This document shows positions 20,373-31,488 of a DNA stretch of 64,000 nucleotides, piece by piece. The notes below the pieces were generated by a model that had not been told where the DNA came from, did not search any database, and saw nothing but the letters and a program-made list of their open reading frames with translations. Position 1 is the first letter of the stretch, and every line of letters begins with the position of its first letter. The translations under genes and the position numbers were made by a program. This DNA is from Gammaproteobacteria bacterium (GTDB lineage Bacteria; Pseudomonadota; Gammaproteobacteria; HK1). The DNA lies in the NCBI GenBank assembly GCA_022826505.1, contig JAJDUQ010000168.1, forward strand, positions 62,001 through 126,000. Reading direction: 5' to 3'.

Positions 20373-20813
20373 ATGCCCGGACAGGTCGACTTCTACGTGC
20401 GGCCCGAGACGAGCCCGAACGCGCTCGAGAGCTTCGCATGCCGGCTCGTCGAGGTGGTTTGGAAGCGTGGCCACGACGTGCTCGTACTCGCCGCGTCCGA
20501 CATGGCGGCGCGGCGAATCGACGATCTGCTGTGGACGTTTCGGGAGGAGAGCTTCGTACCGCACCGAAGGCTCGGCTCCGACGACGAGAATGCGACGGAC
20601 CCGCCGAGCGAGCCGGTCATCGTCACCACGCCGGGGGTGTGGAGGAACGAACTCGACGTGCTGATCAACCTGACCGCTTCAGTGCCCGCCGAGGCCGGTC
20701 GCGCCGCGCGCATCGCGGAAATCGTTCCCGCCGGCGGCACGGGACGCGACGCCGGCCGCGAACGCTATCGCGAGTACCGCAACCGCGGATTCGAGCTGAG
20801 GACCCATCGATAA
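20373..20813 (+). CDS. holC: DNA polymerase III chi subunit HolC
   Basis: The 146-residue protein shows the HolC pattern: VDFYVRPETSPNALESFACR at the N-terminus, VLVLAASDMAARRIDDLLWTF near residue 45, and the SFVPHRRLG and VWRNELDVLINL segments. It links the clamp loader to single-strand-binding protein on the lagging strand. It is 13 bp after pepA and 3 bp before valS, its usual neighbours. The C-terminal RERYREYRNRGFELRTH also matches the family. Confidence 0.93.
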   Translation: MPGQVDFYVRPETSPNALESFACRLVEVVWKRGHDVLVLAASDMAARRIDDLLWTFREESFVPHRRLGSDDENATDPPSEPVIVTTPGVWRNELDVLINLTASVPAEAGRAARIAEIVPAGGTGRDAGRERYREYRNRGFELRTHR

Positions 20814-20816
20814 CAC

Positions 20817-23681
<2,865 letters not shown>

Positions 23682-23876
23682 CGGTCCACCGGAATCATCC
23701 CCCGGGTCCGACCGCGACAGAAGCGACGTTGCATCGTCCCGGCGCTCGATGCCCGTGACCAACCGACAAGCGCCGTGGCGCCGCCGATGAGGTGGCGCCG
23801 ATTCGATTCGGCGTCCCGGTGAGGGCTTTCGCTTGCCCTGCGGCACTCCCGCGACAAGCGGTCCGGCTGAATGCGA

Positions 23877-23908
23877 ATACTTGACTGATTTACTCAGTTA
23901 TGTAGGCT
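23877..23908 (+). promoter_or_regulatory. IscR promoter with type 1 IscR-binding site
   Basis: The 25 bp at 23877-23901 match the published E. coli type 1 IscR consensus (ATASYYGACTRWWWYAGTCRRSTAT, from memory) at 23 positions. They include the core TTGACTGATTTACTCAG. TTGACT (23881-23886) doubles as the -35, and TAGGCT (23903-23908) is a plausible weak -10 at 16-bp spacing. This overlap gives the classical autorepression of iscR by its [2Fe-2S] form. Confidence 0.75.
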
Positions 23909-23939
23909 TCCTTGCTATCGAAAGCGTCCGGGCAATCGA

Positions 23940-24431
23940 ATGCGACTCACCGCCAAGGGCCGCTACGCGGTGACGGCGATGCTCGACCTGGCCCTGCACC
24001 ATGACCAGGGGCCGGTTGCCCTCGCCGACATCGCGACACGTCAGGGCATCTCGCTGTCTTACCTGGAGCAGCTCTTCTCGCAGTTGCGCAAGCAGGGCCT
24101 GGTCGACAGCACCCGCGGGCCTGGAGGCGGCTACCGTCTGGGGCATGAGCCCGACGCAATCGTCGTGTCCGACGTCATCGGGGCGGTCGACGAGAACATG
24201 GACAGCACCCGCTGCCACGGGAAGGAGAACTGTCAGGACGACGAGCGCTGTCTCACGCACGATTTGTGGACGGATCTGAGCCACCAGATTCATCAATTTC
24301 TGAGCGGGATCGATCTGGCCCAACTCGTCGAGCGCCAGCGAGTGCGGGAAGTGGCGCGGCGCCAGCAGAAGGTGGCCGTACAGGTCGAACGAGACGGAGC
24401 GAGGGCTCGAAACGCGCATCGACCGCATTGA
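23940..24431 (+). CDS. iscR: Fe-S cluster-responsive transcriptional regulator IscR
   Basis: The 163-residue Rrf2-family regulator begins [20 protein letters not shown] and has the winged-helix recognition region [18 protein letters not shown] and RGPGGGYRL. The cluster ligands fall exactly at the E. coli numbering: Cys92, Cys98, Cys104 and His107. It senses Fe-S supply and represses its own promoter when clustered; a type 1 site overlaps that promoter. Downstream comes only an A-type carrier gene. The iscS, iscU, hscB, hscA and fdx genes that usually follow iscR are absent here. Confidence 0.96.
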   Translation: MRLTAKGRYAVTAMLDLALHHDQGPVALADIATRQGISLSYLEQLFSQLRKQGLVDSTRGPGGGYRLGHEPDAIVVSDVIGAVDENMDSTRCHGKENCQDDERCLTHDLWTDLSHQIHQFLSGIDLAQLVERQRVREVARRQQKVAVQVERDGARARNAHRPH

Positions 24432-24459
24432 GCCCGGAAGCACAAGCACGGAGAACACG

Positions 24460-24783
24460 ATGTCCATTACCCTGAGCGATACCGCGGCGGACCGAGTGCG
24501 ACGGTTCCTCCACGCGCGCGGTCACGGATCGGGGCTCCGGCTCGCGGTGAAGAAGACCGGGTGTTCGGGGTTCGCCTACGTGGTCGACCTTGCGGACGAA
24601 GTTGGTGAAGCCGACCGAGTATTCGAGTCGAACGGAATTCCGGTGATCGTCGACCCCGACACCCTTCCCATGGTTGACGGCACCCATATCGACTTCAAGC
24701 GCGACGGCCTGAACGAGACGTTCACCTACGACAATCCCAACGTGAAGAATCTGTGCGGCTGCGGCGAGAGCTTCGGAGTCTGA
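24460..24783 (+). CDS. iscA: A-type iron-sulfur cluster carrier (IscA/ErpA family)
   Basis: The 107-residue protein has the three conserved cysteines of A-type carriers: one in [14 protein letters not shown] and two in the C-terminal [11 protein letters not shown]. The spacing is that of the HesB/IscA/ErpA family. It delivers Fe-S clusters to apoproteins. It lies 28 bp after iscR and is probably co-transcribed. By location it corresponds to iscA, although a lone A-type gene could functionally be ErpA-like. Confidence 0.93.
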   Translation: MSITLSDTAADRVRRFLHARGHGSGLRLAVKKTGCSGFAYVVDLADEVGEADRVFESNGIPVIVDPDTLPMVDGTHIDFKRDGLNETFTYDNPNVKNLCGCGESFGV

Positions 24784-25099
24784 ACCCGCGGAACGCCGCC
24801 GGCCATGCGGCGGCGGCAGCCCGCGACCCGGGTGGTGTTCGCGACCGTGCCCCATGACCCGGGAACTTCCTCCTCGGATTTCCATATTCCTCACTGCGCC
24901 TCCTCCTTCGCCACCGATGAAGCGCGGACTCGCATTCGGCGAAGACACCCATCCCTCCGCGTCGTCTCACGGGTACGATAAGCGTCCGCGGAGCCACACT
25001 CAGGGCAAGTTCATCGGTCCCGCGACGTCGCCGAAACCGTTCGACGCCGAATTCACACGAAGCGACTCGACAGGCATGATCAGCCAAGGAGCAATCTTC
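24784..25099. other. 316-bp gap between iscA and ndk
   Basis: No gene is supported here; an open frame from 24854 simply extends ndk upstream with low-complexity sequence. TACGAT at about 24975 could be a -10 for ndk, but no -35 accompanies it. In relatives the rest of the isc operon occupies this position. Confidence 0.35.
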
Positions 25100-25531
25100 A
25101 TGACGACGGAACGAACCCTCTCGATCATCAAGCCGGATGCGGTGGCGAAGAACGCCATCGGGCAGATCTACACTCGATTCGAGGCGGCCGGGTTGCGCAT
25201 CGTGGCGGCGCGCATGATCCACCTTTCCCGCGCAAGAGCGCAGGGGTTCTACGCTGTGCACAAGGACCGACCGTTCTTCCCCGAACTCGTCGAGTTCATG
25301 ACCTCGGGGCCATGCATGGTTCAGGTACTGGAAGGCGAGGATGCAATCGCCAGGAATCGCGAAGTGATGGGGGCGACGAATCCGGCCGAGGCGGCGCCGG
25401 GTACCATACGGGCGGATTTCGCGGTCGATGTCACCGAGAACGCGGTGCACGGCTCCGACGGCCCCGACACCGCGAGGAACGAGATCGAGTTCTTCTTCGG
25501 TGCCGACGACGTCTGCCCACGGACCCGCTGA
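25100..25531 (+). CDS. ndk: Nucleoside diphosphate kinase
   Basis: The 143-residue enzyme begins [19 protein letters not shown] and has the phospho-histidine His117 in ENAVHGSDG, with conserved [10 protein letters not shown] and RADFAVD segments. It balances NTP and dNTP pools by gamma-phosphate transfer. AAGGAG at 25086-25091 precedes the ATG at 25100 and defines the start. rlmN follows after 34 bp, the usual neighbour in gammaproteobacteria. Confidence 0.97.
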   Translation: MTTERTLSIIKPDAVAKNAIGQIYTRFEAAGLRIVAARMIHLSRARAQGFYAVHKDRPFFPELVEFMTSGPCMVQVLEGEDAIARNREVMGATNPAEAAPGTIRADFAVDVTENAVHGSDGPDTARNEIEFFFGADDVCPRTR

Positions 25532-25565
25532 CGTCCGCCACGCCGTCGGGGAGGAGCATCGAGGG

Positions 25566-26690
25566 ATGCCCGGTTCCACCAATTCTCCGCCCACGAATCT
25601 GCTGGGGTTGCCGCAGGACGAGATGCGGAATTTCCTTGCGTCGCTCGGCGAAAAGCCGTTCCGGGCAACCCAGGTGCTCAAGTGGATCCACCACCGGCAA
25701 ACGTCGTGCTTCCACGCGATGACCGATCTCGGCAAGACGTTGCGTACTCGGCTGGACACGGTCGCGGAGGTGCGTGCACCGGTGGTGGTCGCCGACCGGG
25801 TCTCGGCGGACGGAACCCGCAAGTGGCTGTTCAGGGTCGACAGCGGGAATTGCGTGGAAGCCGTGTACATCCCGGACGGCCACCGCGGCACCTTGTGCGT
25901 CTCGTCGCAAGTCGGCTGCGCACTGAACTGCACCTTCTGCGCAACGGCTCAGCAGGGCTTCAACCGGAATCTGGACGCTGCGGAGATCGTCGGACAGCTC
26001 TGGGCTGCGCGGCGCATCCTCGCAGAATCCGACCACCCGGGTCCTGACATCACCAATGTGGTGCTCATGGGAATGGGCGAACCGCTGCTGAATCTGGACA
26101 ATGTCATCCCGGCCCTCGATCTGATGCTCGACGATCTCGGATTCGGACTTGCGCGCAAGCGAGTGACGCTGAGCACCGCCGGGGTGGTGCCGGGCATTCG
26201 GGCGCTCGCTCGCCGCTGCCCAGTGAGTCTCGCCGTGTCGTTGCATGCACCCGATGATGCGCTTCGCGATATTCTCGTTCCGATCAACCGTACCTGGCCG
26301 ATCGACCTGTTGCTCTCCGCCTGCCGCGAATTCGCAGGCGCCCTGCCCCGCCAGAAGGTCACGTTCGAGTACGTGATGCTCGATGACGTGAACGACACAC
26401 CGGAACATGCGCGCCGTCTGGCGCATCGGTTGCGCGATCTTCCGGCCAAGGTCAATCTCATCCCGTTCAACCCCTTCCCGGGAACGCGTTACCGTCGTTC
26501 GCACACCGAGACCATCGATCGATTCCGGGACATTCTCCTGGCAGCGGACGTGATGACCATCACTCGCAAGACCCGCGGAGACGACATCGACGCCGCCTGC
26601 GGCCAGCTTGCGGGACGGGTGGTGCCTCGAAGCCGGCGGGTTGCGGAACGGCGCGGAGTTTCTGTCGCTCCGGCACCGCAAGGAGCATGA
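25566..26690 (+). CDS. rlmN: Dual-specificity RNA methyltransferase RlmN
   Basis: This 374-residue radical-SAM enzyme has the CxxxCxxC motif at Cys118, Cys122 and Cys125 (CALNCTFCATAQQGF). It also has VVLMGMGEPLLN for SAM binding and the C-terminal mechanistic cysteine in GDDIDAACGQL. It methylates C2 of A2503 in 23S rRNA and A37 in some tRNAs. I start at ATG 25566; the frame upstream overlaps ndk. It needs an Fe-S cluster, consistent with the nearby Fe-S genes. rodZ starts 4 bp after its stop; pilF, often between them, is missing. Confidence 0.95.
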   Translation: MPGSTNSPPTNLLGLPQDEMRNFLASLGEKPFRATQVLKWIHHRQTSCFHAMTDLGKTLRTRLDTVAEVRAPVVVADRVSADGTRKWLFRVDSGNCVEAVYIPDGHRGTLCVSSQVGCALNCTFCATAQQGFNRNLDAAEIVGQLWAARRILAESDHPGPDITNVVLMGMGEPLLNLDNVIPALDLMLDDLGFGLARKRVTLSTAGVVPGIRALARRCPVSLAVSLHAPDDALRDILVPINRTWPIDLLLSACREFAGALPRQKVTFEYVMLDDVNDTPEHARRLAHRLRDLPAKVNLIPFNPFPGTRYRRSHTETIDRFRDILLAADVMTITRKTRGDDIDAACGQLAGRVVPRSRRVAERRGVSVAPAPQGA

Positions 26691-26694
26691 CGCG

Positions 26695-28038
26695 ATGGCG
26701 GTGAAAAAGGATCCGAGCCTGGTCGAGCTCCTCGACGGTCGTGGTCCAGGGGCGCACCTGCGCAAGGTCAGGGAAGAGGCAAACATGAGCGTCGACAAGG
26801 TTGCGACGGCGCTCCTGCTCCATCCGCACACCGTTGAAGCGATCGAGGCCGACGCGTACGAGGGCCTTCCCGCGCCGACCTTCGTGCGCGGGTACCTGCG
26901 AGGGTATGCCCGTGTGCTCGGGCTTCCCTCGGCGCCAATTCTCGAGATGTTCGACCGTCAGGGATTCGAACCTCCACCCCTGGCTCCGGACGTCACGGAG
27001 TCGCATCAGGCGCATACCTCCGACACTGCGGTTCGGCTCGTCACCTACGCGGTGGCGGCCGTGTTGGTGGTGCTCGTCGCGCTTTGGTGGCACAGCCAGG
27101 AGGATGGGGGTTTCGGCATCAGCGGCGATCTGTTCGACTGGTCAGCGGAGTCGGACCTGGATTCTTCACTCCCGGCCGAGCAAATCGCCGGAACGGAGAC
27201 GATTGTCGGCGAAAACGACCAACAAACGACAGGTACGGCGTCCGACGGAGCAGACCCGTTTCAGCAGGGAATCGAGCCATTCGAGGCGCCGTCGTCCGTC
27301 GGCGTGGAAAATGCAGCCGTCACGGCGGAATCGGTCGAACCGAACGAGGCGTCCCGGAACGAAGAGCCGCCGGTCACGGCCGACACCGGGGATCCGATTC
27401 CCGGCGCTGGCTCGGCAGCCGAGACCGAGTCGGCCGAAACCGTAGCGGAAGAACAACCCGGCGCGGCGGCGCCCGCACCGAGCGAGCTGTCCCCAAACGA
27501 AGAGCCCGCGGTCACGGCACCGGTCGAGGAGTCGGCGCCCGATCCGGTGGGCACGGCAGCGCCTGTTTCGACTGAAGCGGACACCACGGAAGTCACGCAG
27601 ATTCAAGAGGCTACCGGCACGCAGGACGCATCCGCCGGTTCGGACGCGGACACCGAAACCGATGCCGGCGACGCCAGCGGTGACGATGCCGAGGCGCCGG
27701 AGTCGGGTTCGACCGAACCGCCCCGGGATGTCGATGTGGCGCCCGCCCCCGGCTCCGAAGCGGCACGGTCCGGACTCGTCCTGGAGTTTACGCACGAATC
27801 ATGGGTCGAGGTCTACGACCGAGAGCGCACCCGCCTGTTCTTCGGTCTGGTGCAGCCCGGGCGGGTGCTCACCTTCGACGCAGCCAAACCATACGACGTC
27901 CTGCTGGGATTCGGCCTGGACGTCCGGGTGACGATCGACGGTCGGGAGTTCGATCACACGCCGCACCTCAAGCACGGGGTAGCCAGATTCCGCGTCGGCG
28001 CGCCGGAGGCGGACCTGGCGGAGGATCGCGGTCATTGA
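26695..28038 (+). CDS. rodZ: RodZ-like cytoskeletal membrane protein (HTH, TM, DUF4115)
   Basis: The 447-residue protein has the RodZ plan. An N-terminal helix-turn-helix domain (GAHLRKVREEANMSVDKVAT, then TFVRGYLRGYARVLGL) would contact MreB. One membrane helix follows (AVRLVTYAVAAVLVVLVALWW, residues ~112-132). A long acidic Ala/Glu/Pro/Thr-rich periplasmic linker (~140-350) leads to a C-terminal DUF4115 beta domain (residues ~360-440). AAGGAG at 26680-26685 supports ATG 26695. The linker is unusually long and acidic and contains repeated phrases such as NEEP-VTA. It would help set rod shape with MreB and MreC. ispG, which usually follows, is absent. Confidence 0.88.
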   Translation: MAVKKDPSLVELLDGRGPGAHLRKVREEANMSVDKVATALLLHPHTVEAIEADAYEGLPAPTFVRGYLRGYARVLGLPSAPILEMFDRQGFEPPPLAPDVTESHQAHTSDTAVRLVTYAVAAVLVVLVALWWHSQEDGGFGISGDLFDWSAESDLDSSLPAEQIAGTETIVGENDQQTTGTASDGADPFQQGIEPFEAPSSVGVENAAVTAESVEPNEASRNEEPPVTADTGDPIPGAGSAAETESAETVAEEQPGAAAPAPSELSPNEEPAVTAPVEESAPDPVGTAAPVSTEADTTEVTQIQEATGTQDASAGSDADTETDAGDASGDDAEAPESGSTEPPRDVDVAPAPGSEAARSGLVLEFTHESWVEVYDRERTRLFFGLVQPGRVLTFDAAKPYDVLLGFGLDVRVTIDGREFDHTPHLKHGVARFRVGAPEADLAEDRGH

Positions 28039-28262
28039 TCGTCGACGGCTGGTGGCCGGATACGGAATGCGCAGGCGTTGGGGCGATCGGTTTCCGTGGC
28101 GTGAGCGATGCCGTCCGAGCGAATGGAAATTCGGTCCGATGGGTCGAGCTTCTCCGATGGCGGAGGACGGACGGTTGCAGCTAGAATGGCCGTCCACCTG
28201 CGCGATTGTCGCGATTCGGCCCATGCCTGCGTCGAAATTCGCACCGGGCCGTTCCCGAACCG

Positions 28263-29546
28263 ATGAATCCTGACCGACCCATGCTGGCAATTCGGGGGAT
28301 GAACGACATCCTCCCGGAGAACATCCGCGCGTGGCAGCACGTCGAGCATCACGCCTGCGCGCTGCTTGGTGCGTACGGATACGAGGAAATGCGACCGCCC
28401 ATGGTGGAACGCACGGAGCTGTTCCGGCGTTCGATCGGGGAGGTGACGGACATCGTCGAAAAGGAGATGTACACCTTCGACGATCGCAACGGCGAAAGCC
28501 TGACGTTGCGCCCGGAATGCACCGCGAGCCTCGTGCGGGCCGCAATCCAGCACGGCCTCCTGCGAACGCCGGGGCGTCGCGTGTGGACCATGGGGCCGAT
28601 GTTCCGCTACGAACGCCCCCAGAAGGGTCGCTATCGACAGTTCCATCAGATAGATGTCGAGATCTTCGGCGTCGGCGGGCCCAGCGCGGAGGCGGAGCTC
28701 ATCCTTCTGTCCCGGCGCCTTTGGACGGCGCTCGGCATTTCCGGGCTCGCACTGGAACTGAATTCGCTCGGCAGCCGTGCCATCCAGGCACGCTACCGTA
28801 CGCGACTCGTCGAGTACTTCTCGGCACATGCGTCCATGCTCGATGCGGACAGCGCGCGCCGGATGGAGACGAATCCGCTGCGGATCCTCGACTCCAAGAA
28901 TCCCTCCATGCAGGCGCTGATCGAGGAGGCGCCGCGAATCACCGACCAGCACGACGCGCAGGCACGCGCCCACCTCGACCAGTTGCTCGCCATGCTCGAC
29001 GAGGCGGGGGTCGCGTACCGGCTGAACCCCCGCCTCGTGCGCGGTCTCGACTACTACACCGGAACCGTGTTCGAATGGACCACCAGCGAGCTCGGTGCGC
29101 AGGACGCGGTGTGCGGCGGCGGGCGCTACGACAATCTGGTTTCCGAAATTGGTGGGCCGGCGTGTCCGGCGATCGGGTTCGCGATCGGTCTCGAGCGCCT
29201 CGTGGCTCTTCTGGAGACGCAGTCGGTGGAGCTTCCGGCCGCTGTGCCGCACGCCTGGCTCGCGTCGAACGGAGACCGGGCGTCCATTCTTGCGCATGCG
29301 GTGGCAGAGAGCCTGCGCGATGCGGTACCGGAACTGCGCCTCGTCGTCGACGCGGTGCCCGGAAGCTTCAAGGCGAAGCTCAAGCGTGCGGATCGGAGCG
29401 GCGCTCGCATTGCGCTTCTGATCGGAGACGAGGAGGCGCGCAGCGGCACGATCGCGGTGAAGGATCTCCGGGCGCGCGTGCCGCAGTCGATGGTATCGAT
29501 TGATGACTTGGCCGGCCATGTGGCCCGGAACGTGTTGACGCAGTAG
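28263..29546 (+). CDS. hisS: Histidyl-tRNA synthetase
   Basis: This 427-residue class II synthetase has motif 2 in RPQKGRYRQFHQIDVEIFG, the histidine-specific LVRGLDYYTGTVFEW and CGGGRYDNL, motif 3 in GFAIGLERL, and a C-terminal anticodon-binding domain. ATG 28263 gives MNPDRPMLAIRGMNDILPE, matching the family; the frame extends 19 codons upstream. A TAGAAT at about 28182 in the 224-bp gap after rodZ may be a -10. ispG would normally sit in this gap. yfgM follows after 28 bp. Confidence 0.96.
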   Translation: MNPDRPMLAIRGMNDILPENIRAWQHVEHHACALLGAYGYEEMRPPMVERTELFRRSIGEVTDIVEKEMYTFDDRNGESLTLRPECTASLVRAAIQHGLLRTPGRRVWTMGPMFRYERPQKGRYRQFHQIDVEIFGVGGPSAEAELILLSRRLWTALGISGLALELNSLGSRAIQARYRTRLVEYFSAHASMLDADSARRMETNPLRILDSKNPSMQALIEEAPRITDQHDAQARAHLDQLLAMLDEAGVAYRLNPRLVRGLDYYTGTVFEWTTSELGAQDAVCGGGRYDNLVSEIGGPACPAIGFAIGLERLVALLETQSVELPAAVPHAWLASNGDRASILAHAVAESLRDAVPELRLVVDAVPGSFKAKLKRADRSGARIALLIGDEEARSGTIAVKDLRARVPQSMVSIDDLAGHVARNVLTQ

Positions 29547-29574
29547 CGGCTGGGGCCCGAAGAGGAGAAGCGAG

Positions 29575-30216
29575 GTGGCGGGCGAAGAGCAGGAACTCGA
29601 AGCACTCAAGAAGTGGTGGTCGGAAAACGGCAAGAGTCTGCTCGCGGGTCTCGGGATCGGACTGGCGGCGGTCGCCGGGTGGACATCCTGGCAGACCTGG
29701 CAGCGCACGCAGGCGGAGCTCGCATCGGTGAGTTACGAGCAGCTCGTCAACGACGCGACCGCCGGGAAGCATGATCAGGCGCTGGTGCAGGCTGAAGCAC
29801 TGGTCGACGATTTCCCGGATTCCGCGTACGCATCGCTCGCGTCCCTGCTCGCCGCGCGCGCCGCGGTGGAGTCGAACGATCCGGGTCGCGCAAAACGGCA
29901 TCTCGAATGGGTCGTGGAGCACGCCTCGTTCCCGGAGCTCGTTCCCATCGCCCGAATTCGGTTGGCGCGTCTCCTGATCGACGCCCGGGAGTACGAGACC
30001 GCGCTGGCCGAACTCGACAGGATCGACTCCCCGGCGTTCGACGGCCAGGTCAGGGAGCTGCAAGGTGACATTCATCACGCCCGCGGCGATCGCGACGCCG
30101 CGCGCGACTCCTACCAAACGGTACTTGCCGGCGCCGACTTGTCGGTTTCGACCCGCATGCGGGTTCGAATGAAGCTCGACGACCTCGGCGAGTTCACATT
30201 CCCGCCATCCAGTTGA
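29575..30216 (+). CDS. yfgM: YfgM-family ancillary SecYEG translocon subunit (TPR protein)
   Basis: The 213-residue inner-membrane protein has a short cytoplasmic start (EEQELEALKKWWSENG), one membrane helix (residues ~18-40, ending in GWTSWQTWQ) and a periplasmic TPR domain. Both the sequence pattern and its position between hisS and bamB are those of YfgM. YfgM works with PpiD at the Sec translocon and helps pass exported proteins to periplasmic chaperones. The start is GTG at 29575 behind a purine-rich site. bamB begins 15 bp after its stop. Confidence 0.9.
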   Translation: MAGEEQELEALKKWWSENGKSLLAGLGIGLAAVAGWTSWQTWQRTQAELASVSYEQLVNDATAGKHDQALVQAEALVDDFPDSAYASLASLLAARAAVESNDPGRAKRHLEWVVEHASFPELVPIARIRLARLLIDAREYETALAELDRIDSPAFDGQVRELQGDIHHARGDRDAARDSYQTVLAGADLSVSTRMRVRMKLDDLGEFTFPPSS

Positions 30217-30231
30217 TCCGGACGGCCTACG

Positions 30232-31428
30232 ATGCGTGACATGCACGACGTCCCCTTCACGAAGCGCGACACGAAGCTCGCACCGTGCGTCACGGTCTGC
30301 GCGGCGCTCGCACTTTCGGGGTGCGGCGCCCTCGGCGGGTTTCTGGGGGACGAACAGGACGAACCGGCGCCGGCGAAGCTCGAATCGTTCGAGCCGGTGA
30401 CCGAGGTGAGGACACTGTGGAGCCGCCGTGCCGCATCCGGCGAACGGGGTCAACGGCTCGAGTTGCGCTCGGTGCTGGCCGAGGGCCGGGTGTACGCGGC
30501 CGGCCACGACGGAGATGTCGCGGCATACGATCCGTTCACGGGGGAGCGGCTTTGGGAGGCCGATACCGGCGTTGCGGTCTCCGGGGGACCCGGCGCAGGA
30601 GCCGGGCTCGTGGTGGTCGGCAGCGGCGGTGGAGACGTGATTGCCCTCTCCGGCGCCGACGGCGCCGCGGTCTGGCGCGCGCGGGTGACGAGCGAGGTGC
30701 TGTCCGCGCCCGCGGTCGGAAAACGAATTGTCGCGGTGCGAACCGTCGACGGAAAGCTCTTCGGGCTCGACGCCGCAACCGGAGAACGAATCTGGGTGTA
30801 CGATCGAACCGTGCCGGCCCTGACTCTGCGTGGAACCGGTTCTCCGGTGATTGCGGGCGATGTCGTGGTCGCCGGGTTCGACGGCGGTCAACTCGCCGCA
30901 GTGTCGCTCGCGGATGGCCAGCTTCTGTGGGAAACCCAGGCCGCCCTCCCCACCGGCCAGACCGAGTTGGAACGTCTGACCGACATGGATGCGGATCCGG
31001 TGGTCGCCGACGGCATCGTCTACGCGGTCACGTTTCAGGGACGCGTCTCGGCCTTCGACCTGGCTACCGGTCGGCCGCTCTGGCAACGCGAATTGTCGTC
31101 GCACGCCGGGATGGGGATTGGCCGGCACATGCTCTACATCACCGACGACCAGAGCCACGTGTGGGCGATTGACCGGAGAAGCGGTTTGTCGCTGTGGCGG
31201 CAGGACGGACTCGCACGACGCCAGGTGACGGCGCCGGTCGAGTTCGGAGACTACGTTGTCGTCGCGGACTACCAGGGGCACGTCCACTGGCTCAGCATGG
31301 AGGACGGCGGATTCGCCGCCCGGACCCGGGCCGGAAGTGGCGCGGTACTCGCTCCCCCGGCAACCAACGAGACCGCCGTGTACGTCCTCGGATCGACCGG
31401 CACCCTCACCGCCCTCACCCTTCCCTGA
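30232..31428 (+). CDS. bamB: Outer membrane protein assembly factor BamB
   Basis: The 398-residue lipoprotein has a signal peptide ending in the lipobox LSGC (residues ~27-31). A beta-propeller of PQQ-like repeats follows, with repeated motifs such as YDPFTGERLWEADTG, LDAATGERIWVYD and FDLATGRPLWQRE. It is the BamB scaffold lipoprotein of the beta-barrel assembly machine. The order yfgM-bamB-der is conserved in gammaproteobacteria. bamC is 1.5 kb downstream on the opposite strand, so two Bam lipoproteins lie unusually close here. Confidence 0.95.
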   Translation: MRDMHDVPFTKRDTKLAPCVTVCAALALSGCGALGGFLGDEQDEPAPAKLESFEPVTEVRTLWSRRAASGERGQRLELRSVLAEGRVYAAGHDGDVAAYDPFTGERLWEADTGVAVSGGPGAGAGLVVVGSGGGDVIALSGADGAAVWRARVTSEVLSAPAVGKRIVAVRTVDGKLFGLDAATGERIWVYDRTVPALTLRGTGSPVIAGDVVVAGFDGGQLAAVSLADGQLLWETQAALPTGQTELERLTDMDADPVVADGIVYAVTFQGRVSAFDLATGRPLWQRELSSHAGMGIGRHMLYITDDQSHVWAIDRRSGLSLWRQDGLARRQVTAPVEFGDYVVVADYQGHVHWLSMEDGGFAARTRAGSGAVLAPPATNETAVYVLGSTGTLTALTLP

Positions 31429-31488
31429 TTGCGAACGTCCGGTCCAGCAGACCGGGCAGGAGACGGGAGTCGCCATCGGGCAAACGGC

